Below, piece after piece: positions 27,611-35,199 of a stretch of 64,000 nt of DNA. Made by a program: the position numbers and the translations under genes. Position 1 is the first letter of the stretch, and the number at the start of each line of letters is the position of its first letter. Location of the stretch: the NCBI RefSeq assembly GCF_027111255.2, contig NZ_CP114285.2, positions 496,001 to 560,000 of the forward strand, written 5' to 3'. This DNA comes from Flavobacterium flavigenum. GTDB taxonomy: Bacteria > Bacteroidota > Bacteroidia > Flavobacteriales > Flavobacteriaceae. The notes beneath the pieces were generated by a model. It had not been told where the DNA came from and searched no databases. It was given only the letters and a program-made list of their open reading frames with translations.

Positions 27611-27940
27611 TTATTGATGTGATGCTGCATAAATTGCAATCCCAACACAAACCCCATACAGAATTAATGGTAAGACTCCGCCTGCTACCTGTTCTAATTG
27701 TTCTTCAGTTAATTCCAAACTGTTAATATCTAATTTTCTTGGAACGTTGAAGTAAACTGTAGAAGCATCAGACTGATCTACTACTACTAGCTTTTGTCCT
27801 TTAGGCAAACTAATTTTATGCCCGGTTAATTTTTCTATTGCTTCTACAGGATTAGCTATTAACTCATTCATATACTGTTTATCTTCCCATGCTTTCTGTA
27901 CAACCTGTGAATTCAATTTTTGTTCTAATGTAATTTCCAT
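27611..27940 (-). CDS. NHLP-leader RiPP precursor 5 (hydrophobic core)
   Basis: A 109-residue precursor whose 88-residue leader (VVQKAWEDKQYMNELIANP, DQSDASTVYFNVP) ends QVAGG. The 21-residue core starts VLPLILYGVCVGI and ends YAASHQ, with one Cys and no basic or acidic residues apart from His. It is the shorter relative of the core at 27218. It is part of a five-gene array with 42- and 37-bp gaps. Confidence 0.92.
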   Translation of the reverse strand: MEITLEQKLNSQVVQKAWEDKQYMNELIANPVEAIEKLTGHKISLPKGQKLVVVDQSDASTVYFNVPRKLDINSLELTEEQLEQVAGGVLPLILYGVCVGIAIYAASHQ

Positions 27941-27977
27941 GATCTTATGATTTTGATTTGTTAATACTAAATTGCGT

Positions 27978-28337
27978 TTATAATAGTTCTGGTTCTGGCC
28001 CTGGAGGAAAGCAAATAATAGGAGGCCATTTTGGGACTACTGAAATTGGAGGCCAGATTGCAATAGTCTGTAATCCTCCGGCTACTGACTCTAATTGATC
28101 TGCGCTTAATTCAACATCTTCCAGTTGTTTTGCTGCAGGAATATTAATATAAACCGCAGATTCATCTGTCTGATCTCTTACCACTAATGTTTTTCCTTCT
28201 GGTAAATTCAATTCTTTACCAATAAATTTTTCAATTGTAGCGACTGGGTTAGCTATTAATTCTTTTTTAAATTCAGCATCTTCCCATGCTTTTTGCACAA
28301 TTTCAGCATACATTTTTTGTTCTTGTGAAAATTCCAT
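27978..28337 (-). CDS. NHLP-leader RiPP precursor 4 (Pro/Trp-rich core)
   Basis: A 119-residue precursor with an 88-residue leader (IVQKAWEDAEFKKELIANP, RDQTDESAVYINIPA) ending SVAGG. The 31-residue core starts LQTIAIWPPISVVPKWPPII and ends CFPPGPEPELL. The WPPI unit occurs twice and about a third of the core is Pro. It has one Cys. A largely unstructured or polyproline peptide is expected, which is unlike lanthipeptide substrates. Confidence 0.92.
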   Translation of the reverse strand: MEFSQEQKMYAEIVQKAWEDAEFKKELIANPVATIEKFIGKELNLPEGKTLVVRDQTDESAVYINIPAAKQLEDVELSADQLESVAGGLQTIAIWPPISVVPKWPPIICFPPGPEPELL

Positions 28338-28363
28338 GATTTAAAAGGATTAGGTTACTATTT

Positions 28364-28711
28364 TTATAATATAAATATATCTTTTGGAAAAGTTGGAGTT
28401 GGTATCCATGGACCTGGCATTGGGATACATCCTCCAGGACCTATTATACCACCAGCAACAGCTTCAAGTTGTGCATCACTCAATTGCGCATCTACTGATT
28501 TTGGAGCTGCAGGAATATTAATATAAACAGCAGACTCATCTGTCTGATCCCTTACAATAATCGTTTTGCCTGCAGGCAAATTCAATTTTTTTCCTGTAAA
28601 ATTTTCAATGACTTCAACTGGGTTTGTTATTAATTTTTTTTTGAATTCAGCATCATCCCATGCTTTTTGTACAATTTCTGCGTACAACTTTTGTTCTTGT
28701 GTAATTTCCAT
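28364..28711 (-). CDS. NHLP-leader RiPP precursor 3 (Pro/Gly-rich core)
   Basis: A 115-residue precursor whose leader (IVQKAWDDAEFKKKLITNP, DQTDESAVYINIPAAP) is nearly the same as that of the gene at 27978 and ends AVAGG. The 27-residue core begins IIGPGGCIPMPGPWIP and ends FPKDIFIL, with eight Pro or more and one Cys. The second GG inside the core, just before Cys, is an alternative cleavage site that would leave an N-terminal Cys. Confidence 0.92.
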   Translation of the reverse strand: MEITQEQKLYAEIVQKAWDDAEFKKKLITNPVEVIENFTGKKLNLPAGKTIIVRDQTDESAVYINIPAAPKSVDAQLSDAQLEAVAGGIIGPGGCIPMPGPWIPTPTFPKDIFIL

Positions 28712-28805
28712 GATAATAATTTTTTAAGTGTATTAATAGTAATATTGTTTAATAAATCTATAAGGATAATGGAGTTGAATAGATAAGTGTTATTCAAAAC
28801 CATGT

Positions 28806-29138
28806 TTATATTATTATGTAATTTTTTAATGCAGGAAATAAACTATTAATAAGATCAGGCCATACTGTTTGTCCGCCTCCGGCAATTATTTCTAATTGAT
28901 CTTCTGTAAGTTCTATATCATCGATATTTGGTTCACTCGGAATGTTAACGTAAACCTTAGATGTGTCTGTCTGGTCATTAATTACAAGTGTTTTTCCCTC
29001 AGGTAAAACAATCTTAGCTCCCGTCAGATTTTCTATTGCCTTTATAGGATCTGAAACCAGGATTCTTCTAAAATTAACATCTTCCCATGCTTTGGAGATT
29101 ACTAATCTTAAAACCTCTTCTTCTTTATTTTGTTCCAT
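28806..29138 (-). CDS. NHLP-leader RiPP precursor 2 (first of the array)
   Basis: A 110-residue precursor, first gene of the five-gene array. The 88-residue leader (VISKAWEDVNFRRILVSDP, NDQTDTSKVYVNIP) ends IIAGG. The 22-residue core, starting GQTVWPDLINSLF and ending KNYIII, has no Cys. The QT and WP elements recur in other cores of the cluster. A TTTGTCA direct-repeat promoter element lies 53-71 bp upstream. Confidence 0.92.
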   Translation of the reverse strand: MEQNKEEEVLRLVISKAWEDVNFRRILVSDPIKAIENLTGAKIVLPEGKTLVINDQTDTSKVYVNIPSEPNIDDIELTEDQLEIIAGGGQTVWPDLINSLFPALKNYIII

Positions 29139-29178
29139 GATTATGTCCTTTTGTATAATGTAAAATTAGAAGTCTTTT

Positions 29179-29209
29179 AGATTATAAAAATGACAAATAA
29201 ACTGACAAA
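29179..29209 (-). promoter_or_regulatory. Promoter-like TTTGTCA direct repeat upstream of the precursor array
   Basis: On the minus strand TTTGTCA occurs twice, 12 bp apart (plus-strand TGACAAA at 29191 and 29203). TTG of the distal copy is followed after 19 nt by TATAATCT, which suits the Bacteroidota -33/-7 arrangement. The same layout precedes the precursor at 31339. Confidence 0.5.
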
Positions 29210-29215
29210 AAACAC

Positions 29216-31222
29216 TTAAATATGTATTTCATCGATTAAAATACTATTTTCATCGACAATCATATCTTGTTTTGAAACGAAATACATTTTGATTTCTCCT
29301 TTTCCTTTAGCATAAATGTTTCCACGGTACTCAAATTGGAAGCTTTTCTCCTGTTTGATAAGATTGTATAAAGACTCACTTATATTAACTTTACCGGCCA
29401 TTCCGTTACTCTCTACCCTGCTGGCAGTATTTACGGTATCTCCCCAAACATCATATTGAAACTTTTTGACCCCAACAATACCGGCAACAATTGGTCCAGC
29501 ATGTATACCAAGACGCATTTCAAAAGCCGGCTTATTTATAACTGAATTCTGATTTTTTCTTTCTATCATAAATTCCTGCATTTCTAATCCCGCCAAAACG
29601 ATATTTTTTAGCGAGTTCTCGTCTGGGTTTGGTATCCCTCCGGCAGCCATATAAGAGTCGCCTATAGTTTTTATTTTTTCGATATCATATTTATCAGAGA
29701 TCAAGTCGAAGGCTTTAAAACAAACATTTATTTCTTCTACAAGATCTTGTGGTGACATTTTTTCGGCAGTTTGCGTAAAGGATTTAAAATCGGTAAAAAG
29801 AATTGAAACCAAATTAAAATCCCTGGCGTTAACAAAACCTTTTTCTTTTAATTCTTCAGCTATTTCTTCAGGTAGGATATTTAGTAAAAGCTTTTCTGAA
29901 CGGTCTTTTTCAATTTTTAATGCCTCTCTGGATTTTCGAACATAGTTTAGCCTATTCCATAAAGCAATTGTTATCAATATTATAAAACCCAGAGAAATAA
30001 TAATTAGATTTTTTTGCTTTTCCTTCTTTTGAACTTCTTCTTTATGTTTAATTTCAAGAGTATGCTCTTTTGTTACATAGGCAATGCTATCCATCAACAT
30101 AGCCTTCTGAAATTCCATATTCAATATCTTATTAGATGTTTCTTCAGACTTTAAGCTATCATTGTAAGCATTAGATTTTTCATAAAAATTAAGAGCCGAT
30201 TTAGAATTGCCAGAAGACTTATAAGCTTGATAAAGACATTTACAAGCTTCTTTTTTTACTGATAAGGCTCCTAAGTTTTCTGCAATTTTAAGTCCCATTT
30301 TACATTTTTCAATGGCTTTGTCATTTTTACCCAATTGATTTAATGTAGTACCAATAGCGACTTGCGAAATAGCTGTATATTGTAAACTATTAATTTTTTG
30401 TGCCCACTTTAGACAGCTATTATAATAGGATAAGGACTTTATAAGATCGCCCTGGGTGTGAAATAGTTCTCCTAAATTATAAAGTACTTCTATCTTTTTT
30501 TGTTGATCATTTATCTCATCAGCAATTTTCAAAGCCTGATTAAAGTAACTGTAGGCCTTAGTATATTGCTTCTGCATCATGTAAATTTTTCCTGCACCAT
30601 TTAAGTTATGAGAGATTCCTGTTGAATCTTTTAGCTCTTTATAAATAGCTTTGGCTTTTTGGGAGTAAATCATTGCATTAGTGTAGTCTTTAATATCAAT
30701 ATATATACCTCCAATATTTTGAGTTGTTGCAGCAATTATTTTTTTGTCTCCAATTTTTTTTTGAATTTTTATGGCCTGATTATAAAATTCTAATGCCTTT
30801 GGATAATTTCCTAAATAATAATAAACAGCCCCCATATTATTTAATGCTGAAGAAACCCCTTTTTTGAAATCAATTTTTTCATAAATTTCTTTGCATTTCT
30901 TATAGTAAGAAAGGGCTTTTAAATAATCTCCCTGATAATAATATGTGGTTGCAATTTTATTAAAGCTATCCCCAATACCTTTTTGATCACCTAATTTTTG
31001 ATATAAACTCAGGCATTTTTCAAACAAAACCATTGCTTCTAAAAACTTGCCTGTATCCTGATATTTAATTCCTATATTTAACAAACTATCAGCTGTTTTC
31101 TTATTTTCGGCAATAGGTTGTACGATACGCTTATGTGTCACAATTGTTTTTGGATACGCATAAAAACTTATTCCATAAGTCAGAAAAAAAAGAAACTGAA
31201 AATATGTATGTAAAATTTTCAT
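29216..31222 (-). CDS. Class III adenylate cyclase with periplasmic TPR domain
   Basis: Makes cAMP (or cGMP). It has an N-terminal signal segment, about seven TPR units from 45 to 370 (KALSYYKKCKEIYEKIDFKK is typical), one membrane helix (NLIIISLGFIILITIALWN), a signalling helix ending LLLNILPEEIAEELKEKG, then the cyclase. The cyclase has metal Asp residues in SILFTDFKSF and KTIGDSYMAAGG, the adenine-contacting Lys in IEKIKTIGDS, and the Asp, Asn and Arg of DVWGDTVNTASRVES. All catalytic residues are present and the pattern fits ATP. It sits between two precursor genes, which is unusual, and may tie cyclic nucleotide to the cNMP-domain proteins of the export operon. Confidence 0.9.
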   Translation of the reverse strand: MKILHTYFQFLFFLTYGISFYAYPKTIVTHKRIVQPIAENKKTADSLLNIGIKYQDTGKFLEAMVLFEKCLSLYQKLGDQKGIGDSFNKIATTYYYQGDYLKALSYYKKCKEIYEKIDFKKGVSSALNNMGAVYYYLGNYPKALEFYNQAIKIQKKIGDKKIIAATTQNIGGIYIDIKDYTNAMIYSQKAKAIYKELKDSTGISHNLNGAGKIYMMQKQYTKAYSYFNQALKIADEINDQQKKIEVLYNLGELFHTQGDLIKSLSYYNSCLKWAQKINSLQYTAISQVAIGTTLNQLGKNDKAIEKCKMGLKIAENLGALSVKKEACKCLYQAYKSSGNSKSALNFYEKSNAYNDSLKSEETSNKILNMEFQKAMLMDSIAYVTKEHTLEIKHKEEVQKKEKQKNLIIISLGFIILITIALWNRLNYVRKSREALKIEKDRSEKLLLNILPEEIAEELKEKGFVNARDFNLVSILFTDFKSFTQTAEKMSPQDLVEEINVCFKAFDLISDKYDIEKIKTIGDSYMAAGGIPNPDENSLKNIVLAGLEMQEFMIERKNQNSVINKPAFEMRLGIHAGPIVAGIVGVKKFQYDVWGDTVNTASRVESNGMAGKVNISESLYNLIKQEKSFQFEYRGNIYAKGKGEIKMYFVSKQDMIVDENSILIDEIHI

Positions 31223-31243
31223 TGATGGTCTTAATTTAAATTC

Positions 31244-31277
31244 AAAACGTATATGTTCAAATGAGCATATACGTTTT
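31244..31277 (-). terminator. Hairpin between precursor 7 and the cyclase
   Basis: A perfect 12-bp stem (31244-31255 with 31266-31277) has a 10-nt loop and a short T-run on the minus strand. It would end or attenuate the transcript of the precursor at 31339 before the cyclase gene. Confidence 0.55.
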
Positions 31278-31338
31278 TATTTCAAGATTGAGATCTTAAA
31301 CAGAAATACTACTCGTTTTAAATATCAAATACAAATCA

Positions 31339-31647
31339 CTATTTAACAATAATTGGAGGAGTTTGTCCATCTCCGCCTCCACCTGAAATGTAGTCTAATT
31401 GTTCTTCGGATAATTCTGCATCTTCCATGATTATCTCTGGATTAACCGGTATACTAATATAAATGGCAGATGCGTTTGACTTATCTATAACACTAATAGT
31501 TTTTCCCTCAGGAAGCTGGATTGGCTTTCCTAAAAAGCTTTCAAGCGTTTGAATTGGACTAGCTATCAAATTACTTTTAAAAACTGGATCATCCCACGCT
31601 TTTTTTACAATGGATTCCAAAATTTTCTGATCATTAAATAATTCCAT
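31339..31647 (-). CDS. NHLP-leader RiPP precursor 7 (short core)
   Basis: A 102-residue precursor separated from the array by the cyclase gene. The leader of about 90 residues (IVKKAWDDPVFKSNLIASP, LPEGKTISVIDKSNASAIYI) ends YISGG. The core after the first GG is only 12 residues, GGDGQTPPIIVK. A run of four Gly makes the exact cleavage site uncertain. There is no Cys. The GQT element matches the start of the core at 28806. Confidence 0.9.
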   Translation of the reverse strand: MELFNDQKILESIVKKAWDDPVFKSNLIASPIQTLESFLGKPIQLPEGKTISVIDKSNASAIYISIPVNPEIIMEDAELSEEQLDYISGGGGDGQTPPIIVK

Positions 31648-31705
31648 TTTTTTATGTTTTTAGATTAAACTTGTTTCTTTACACTTGTAAAATTATTAGC
31701 ATTAA

Positions 31706-31736
31706 ATAATATAGAATTGCCAAATAGACTGACAAA
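31706..31736 (-). promoter_or_regulatory. Promoter-like repeat upstream of precursor 7
   Basis: Minus-strand TTTGTCA and TTTGGCA lie 12 bp apart (plus-strand 31730 and 31718). TTG is followed after 19 nt by TATATTAT. It matches the element before the precursor array in sequence, spacing and distance to the start. Confidence 0.5.
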
Positions 31737-31823
31737 AAGCAAATAAGCTTATTTATTACCTTTTTTTGTAGTCTTTCATAATTACTTTTTTTATATACTA
31801 CTAGGCTGATTATTTTAAATAAA

Positions 31824-31855
31824 AAAACTGTGACGAATAAATCCGACACAGTTTT
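31824..31855 (-). terminator. Terminator after the ThiF-like gene
   Basis: AAAACTGTG at 31824-31832 pairs with CACAGTTTT at 31847-31855. On the minus strand a run of seven T follows. It lies 37 bp downstream of the ThiF-like stop. Confidence 0.75.
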
Positions 31856-31891
31856 AATTAAAATATAATTTGTATTGAAAGAAAATTTTAC

Positions 31892-32638
31892 CTATCCAAT
31901 CGTTGTAAAATAAAACTCTGGAAATGTTTTTACAGATTTATTCGTAGCAATGTCAAAAGAGATTGAAGTACAGACAGCTGCTGCCTGCCATGATGCAACG
32001 GATAACTGAGGCGGAGGGAGTTTTTTCTTCTCCTTTTTATATCTATCAACTATTTCTTCGAGCCATTCCTGTGGATTTCCAGAATTTCTCATATAATTTG
32101 AAACGTAATCTACAACATTTAGTTCATTGAATCTTTCGTTTTGTTTTTCTAAAATATGTAAACCAGATTTTTTTGAAATTACAAGAACAAGTGCTGCCCA
32201 GCCTAAATTATATGGGTGCAAGACTGGTATATTTTTCTTTTGACATAGAGAATCAAACAGTAGCGGAACATCTGAAGTGAAGTCCAGTGCATTGATAGCT
32301 ATTTTATGGTCTTTAATATATTGGCCAACATTATCAGTCGTTAAAAAACAATTATGAATAGTAATTTTTGCTTCACTATTAATTAAAAGCAACCTTTCCT
32401 TAAGGGCTTCTGCTTTATCTGTTGATATATCTTTTTCAGTATAATTCTGTCTGTTTAAGTTGGATAGTTCTACAGTATCACCATCAATTATCGTCAAAGT
32501 TTCAAAACCTAATCTTAATAAACATTCGGCGATGACACTGCCAATACCGGCTCCAGCTAAAAGTATGTGAGTTTTTTTTATTAATTCCTGATCTTCTTTA
32601 TTGATATAAAGCCGGTTTCTTTCATGTCTTTTTTCCAT
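31892..32638 (-). CDS. ThiF/MoeB/E1-like adenylating enzyme of the RiPP cluster
   Basis: An ATP-using adenylyltransferase of the E1 superfamily. It shows the nucleotide loop GAGIGS at 29-34, IIDGDTVELSNLNRQ (Asp52, Asp54, Asn62, Arg63, Gln64), Lys75 and Asp119 in INALDF. So the ATP/Mg site looks complete. No CxxC zinc pairs are visible, and no ubiquitin-like partner lies in the window. By analogy with MccB, or with E1-like partners of peptide cyclodehydratases, it may activate a peptide carboxylate. The substrate is inferred. It is the first gene of the minus-strand RiPP region, 244 bp before precursor 7. Confidence 0.85.
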   Translation of the reverse strand: MEKRHERNRLYINKEDQELIKKTHILLAGAGIGSVIAECLLRLGFETLTIIDGDTVELSNLNRQNYTEKDISTDKAEALKERLLLINSEAKITIHNCFLTTDNVGQYIKDHKIAINALDFTSDVPLLFDSLCQKKNIPVLHPYNLGWAALVLVISKKSGLHILEKQNERFNELNVVDYVSNYMRNSGNPQEWLEEIVDRYKKEKKKLPPPQLSVASWQAAAVCTSISFDIATNKSVKTFPEFYFTTIG

Positions 32639-32724
32639 ATATTTTCTTATAAAAATAACTAAAAAGATACCTTTTAAAAAATTTTTTTCACAAAACTAGC
32701 TAAAAGACAAACGTTTAAAATAAA

Positions 32725-32769
32725 AAACCATATCAAACCTCACATGAAAATTGAGATTTAATATGGTTT
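32725..32769 (-). terminator. Terminator of the xylose operon
   Basis: An 18-bp stem (32725-32742 with 32752-32769) has two mismatches that become G-U pairs only in the minus-strand RNA, and is followed there by TTTATTTT. It lies downstream of the aldolase gene ending at 32892 and separates the xylose genes from the RiPP cluster. Confidence 0.75.
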
Positions 32770-32891
32770 AATTAAAAGAAAGTTTATCTAAAATCTTGTA
32801 TAAACTTTTTTATAACTAAGAATTATGAAATTGCCTTTACCCCTTTATCAAACAACTTGATTTAGTAAAATAAAATACAATTAAAACTTAT

Positions 32892-33548
32892 TTACAGATT
32901 CATTTTTTTTGCATCTTCAACAAATTGTTTTAAACCAATATCTGTAAGTGGATGTTTTAATAAACCTTTAATTGCAGACAAAGGTCCGGTCATCACATCT
33001 GATCCGATTTTGGCACAATTTACAATATGCATGGTATGCCTTACAGAGGCTGAAAGTATCTGTGTTTCATAATTATAATTGTCATAAATCTGTCTGATTT
33101 CGGCAATTAGATTCATCCCATCTGTAGAAACATCATCCAATCTTCCTAAAAAAGGAGAAACATAAGTAGCCCCTGCTTTTGCAGCTAATAACGCCTGACC
33201 TGCCGAGAATACCAAAGTCACATTCGTTCTGATTCCTTTTGAAGAAAAATATTTGCAGGCTTTTACGCCATCGCCAATCATAGGTAGTTTTACAACAATC
33301 TGTTTATGTAAAGCTGCCAGTTCTTCTCCTTCCCTAACCATTCCTTCATAATCTGTAGAAATAACTTCGGCAGAAACATCTCCATCAACAATATTGCAAA
33401 TATCAAGATAATGCTTCAAAATGTTATCTTTTCCTGTAATGCCTTCTTTGGCCATCAATGAAGGATTTGTTGTAACCCCGTCTAAAACTCCCATAGCCTG
33501 GGCTTCTTTAATATCTTCTAAATTTGCGGTGTCTATAAAAAATTTCAT
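32892..33548 (-). CDS. fsa: Transaldolase/fructose-6-phosphate aldolase-like protein
   Basis: A small TIM-barrel aldolase of the FSA/short transaldolase family. It starts [17 protein letters not shown], then [13 protein letters not shown], with the Schiff-base Lys in IVVKLPMIG and a C-terminal half containing [20 protein letters not shown] and SPFLGRLDD. It has 218 residues, the short form. In this xylose context it most likely acts as transaldolase in the non-oxidative pentose phosphate pathway, handling the flux from xylulose-5-phosphate. It follows xylA after a 315-bp structured gap, so it may be expressed separately or at a different level. Confidence 0.93.
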   Translation of the reverse strand: MKFFIDTANLEDIKEAQAMGVLDGVTTNPSLMAKEGITGKDNILKHYLDICNIVDGDVSAEVISTDYEGMVREGEELAALHKQIVVKLPMIGDGVKACKYFSSKGIRTNVTLVFSAGQALLAAKAGATYVSPFLGRLDDVSTDGMNLIAEIRQIYDNYNYETQILSASVRHTMHIVNCAKIGSDVMTGPLSAIKGLLKHPLTDIGLKQFVEDAKKMNL

Positions 33549-33863
33549 TAGTTGTGGTTTTTCTTTTTGATTAATAATAGTGTTTTAATCCTCATTCAAT
33601 AAATGAACTGGAAATAAATAAATTTTATGTATAACGAAAGATGGTGAAGAAAATCACCGTAAAAACTTGTTTCAACCATTTTTTGTAAAATCCAGTGATA
33701 TAACCGTTGATTATTTAATATCAACGGTCAAAAATCACTAAGTAAATCCACTGGATTTTCTCCGGCAAATACACTAACCAAAAATATTTGCCAGAGATAA
33801 AAAAACTACAAAACAATCATGATTTCGGTTTTTGATAACCGAAAAGTTTCTTTATTCAATCAA
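33549..33863 (-). other. Structured gap between xylA and the aldolase gene
   Basis: There is no gene in these 315 bp. It holds a nested stem: an outer 11 bp at 33687-33697 with 33749-33759 encloses a 9-bp hairpin at 33703-33711 with 33720-33728. Next to it, GGCAAATA at 33764-33771 pairs with 33785-33792. No strong T-run follows, so it may stabilise or process the mRNA rather than terminate it. Confidence 0.55.
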
Positions 33864-35189
33864 TTAAATGTATTGATTGATGATGTTTTCAAACAATTCC
33901 TGTTTACCGCTTTGAAGAGTTAGTTCTCCATTTTGGTTTGCGATATCGTATAAATCTTTAAGGTTTAACTTTCCATCAGCAAAATCTTTACCTTTTCCTG
34001 AATCGAATGAGCTGTATCTTTCTTTTCTTAATTTCTCGTAAGGAGAAGAAGTGATGATTTTATCAGCTGTCAGTAATGCTCTTGCAAAAGTATCTGCACC
34101 GCCAATGTGTGCTAAGAAAACATCTTCTAAATCTGTAGAGTTTCTTCTTATTTTAGCATCAAAATTAACTCCACCACCTTGCAATCCGCCAGCTTTTAAG
34201 AATACCAACATCGCTTCAGTTGTTTCCTGAATGTTATTTGGAAATTGGTCCGTATCCCAACCATTTTGGTAATCACCTCTGTTTGCATCAATACTACCTA
34301 ACATACCTGCTTTTGCAGCAACTTCAATTTCATGCTGGAAAGTATGCTGAGCCAATGTAGCGTGATTTACTTCAATGTTGATTTTAAAATCTTTGTCTAA
34401 GCCGTACTCTTTTAAGAATCCAATTGCTGTTGCAGAGTCAAAATCGTATTGGTGTTTAGATGGTTCCATTGGTTTTGGCTCAATAAAGAAAGTTCCTTTA
34501 AAACCTTGTGCTCTTGCGTAATCTCTTGACATTGTTAAGAATCGTGCCATGTGGTCTAATTCTCTTCCCATATCTGTGTTTAATAAAGACATATAACCTT
34601 CTCTACCTCCCCAGAATACATAGTTTTCCCCATCAAGGGCAATTGTAGCATCCAAAGCTAATTTTACTTGTCCACCGGCTCTTGCCACAACATTAAAATC
34701 TGGGTTTGTAGCCGCTCCGTTCATGAATCTTGGGTTTGAGAAACAGTTTGAAGTTCCCCAAAGCAATTTAATCCCTGATGCTGCTTTTTTCTCTTTTAAG
34801 TATTCTGTAATGAATGCCAAACGTTTTTCTGATTCTGCGAAAGTTGGTCCCTCAGCAATCAAATCGTAATCGTGGAAACAGAAATAATCAAATCCCATTT
34901 TGCTGATAAATTCAAAAGCAGCATCTGCCTTATCTTTTGCAGCCTGATAAGGATCTGAAGACTGATCCCATGCAAAATTTTGTGTCCCTGGTCCGAATGG
35001 ATCGCTTCCTTGTCCGCAGAAAGTATGCCAGTAAGCAATCGCAAATCTAAAGTGTTCACGCATTGTTTTTCCTGCTACAACCTGATCCGGATTGTAATAT
35101 TTAAATGCTAATGGGTTGTCAGATGCTGCACCCTCAAATTTAATTTCGCCAATACCTTTGTAGTATTCTTTATTTCCTAAAGTTATCAT
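33864..35189 (-). CDS. xylA: Xylose isomerase
   Basis: Converts D-xylose to D-xylulose in the cytoplasm. All class II xylose isomerase blocks are present: [11 protein letters not shown] (catalytic His, Asp), [19 protein letters not shown] (metal Glu), [19 protein letters not shown], and [19 protein letters not shown] (metal Asp cluster). The 441-residue length is standard. It is 10 bp downstream of xylB on the same strand. Confidence 0.98.
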   Translation of the reverse strand: MITLGNKEYYKGIGEIKFEGAASDNPLAFKYYNPDQVVAGKTMREHFRFAIAYWHTFCGQGSDPFGPGTQNFAWDQSSDPYQAAKDKADAAFEFISKMGFDYFCFHDYDLIAEGPTFAESEKRLAFITEYLKEKKAASGIKLLWGTSNCFSNPRFMNGAATNPDFNVVARAGGQVKLALDATIALDGENYVFWGGREGYMSLLNTDMGRELDHMARFLTMSRDYARAQGFKGTFFIEPKPMEPSKHQYDFDSATAIGFLKEYGLDKDFKINIEVNHATLAQHTFQHEIEVAAKAGMLGSIDANRGDYQNGWDTDQFPNNIQETTEAMLVFLKAGGLQGGGVNFDAKIRRNSTDLEDVFLAHIGGADTFARALLTADKIITSSPYEKLRKERYSSFDSGKGKDFADGKLNLKDLYDIANQNGELTLQSGKQELFENIINQYI

Positions 35190-35199
35190 TTTGTTTTTT

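Noticed and set aside
11784..32638. LanM, LanKC, YcaO or radical-SAM modifying enzyme in the RiPP region
   Set aside because: I looked for CxxxCxxC, LanC zinc motifs and large lanthionine-synthetase-size genes in this stretch and saw none.
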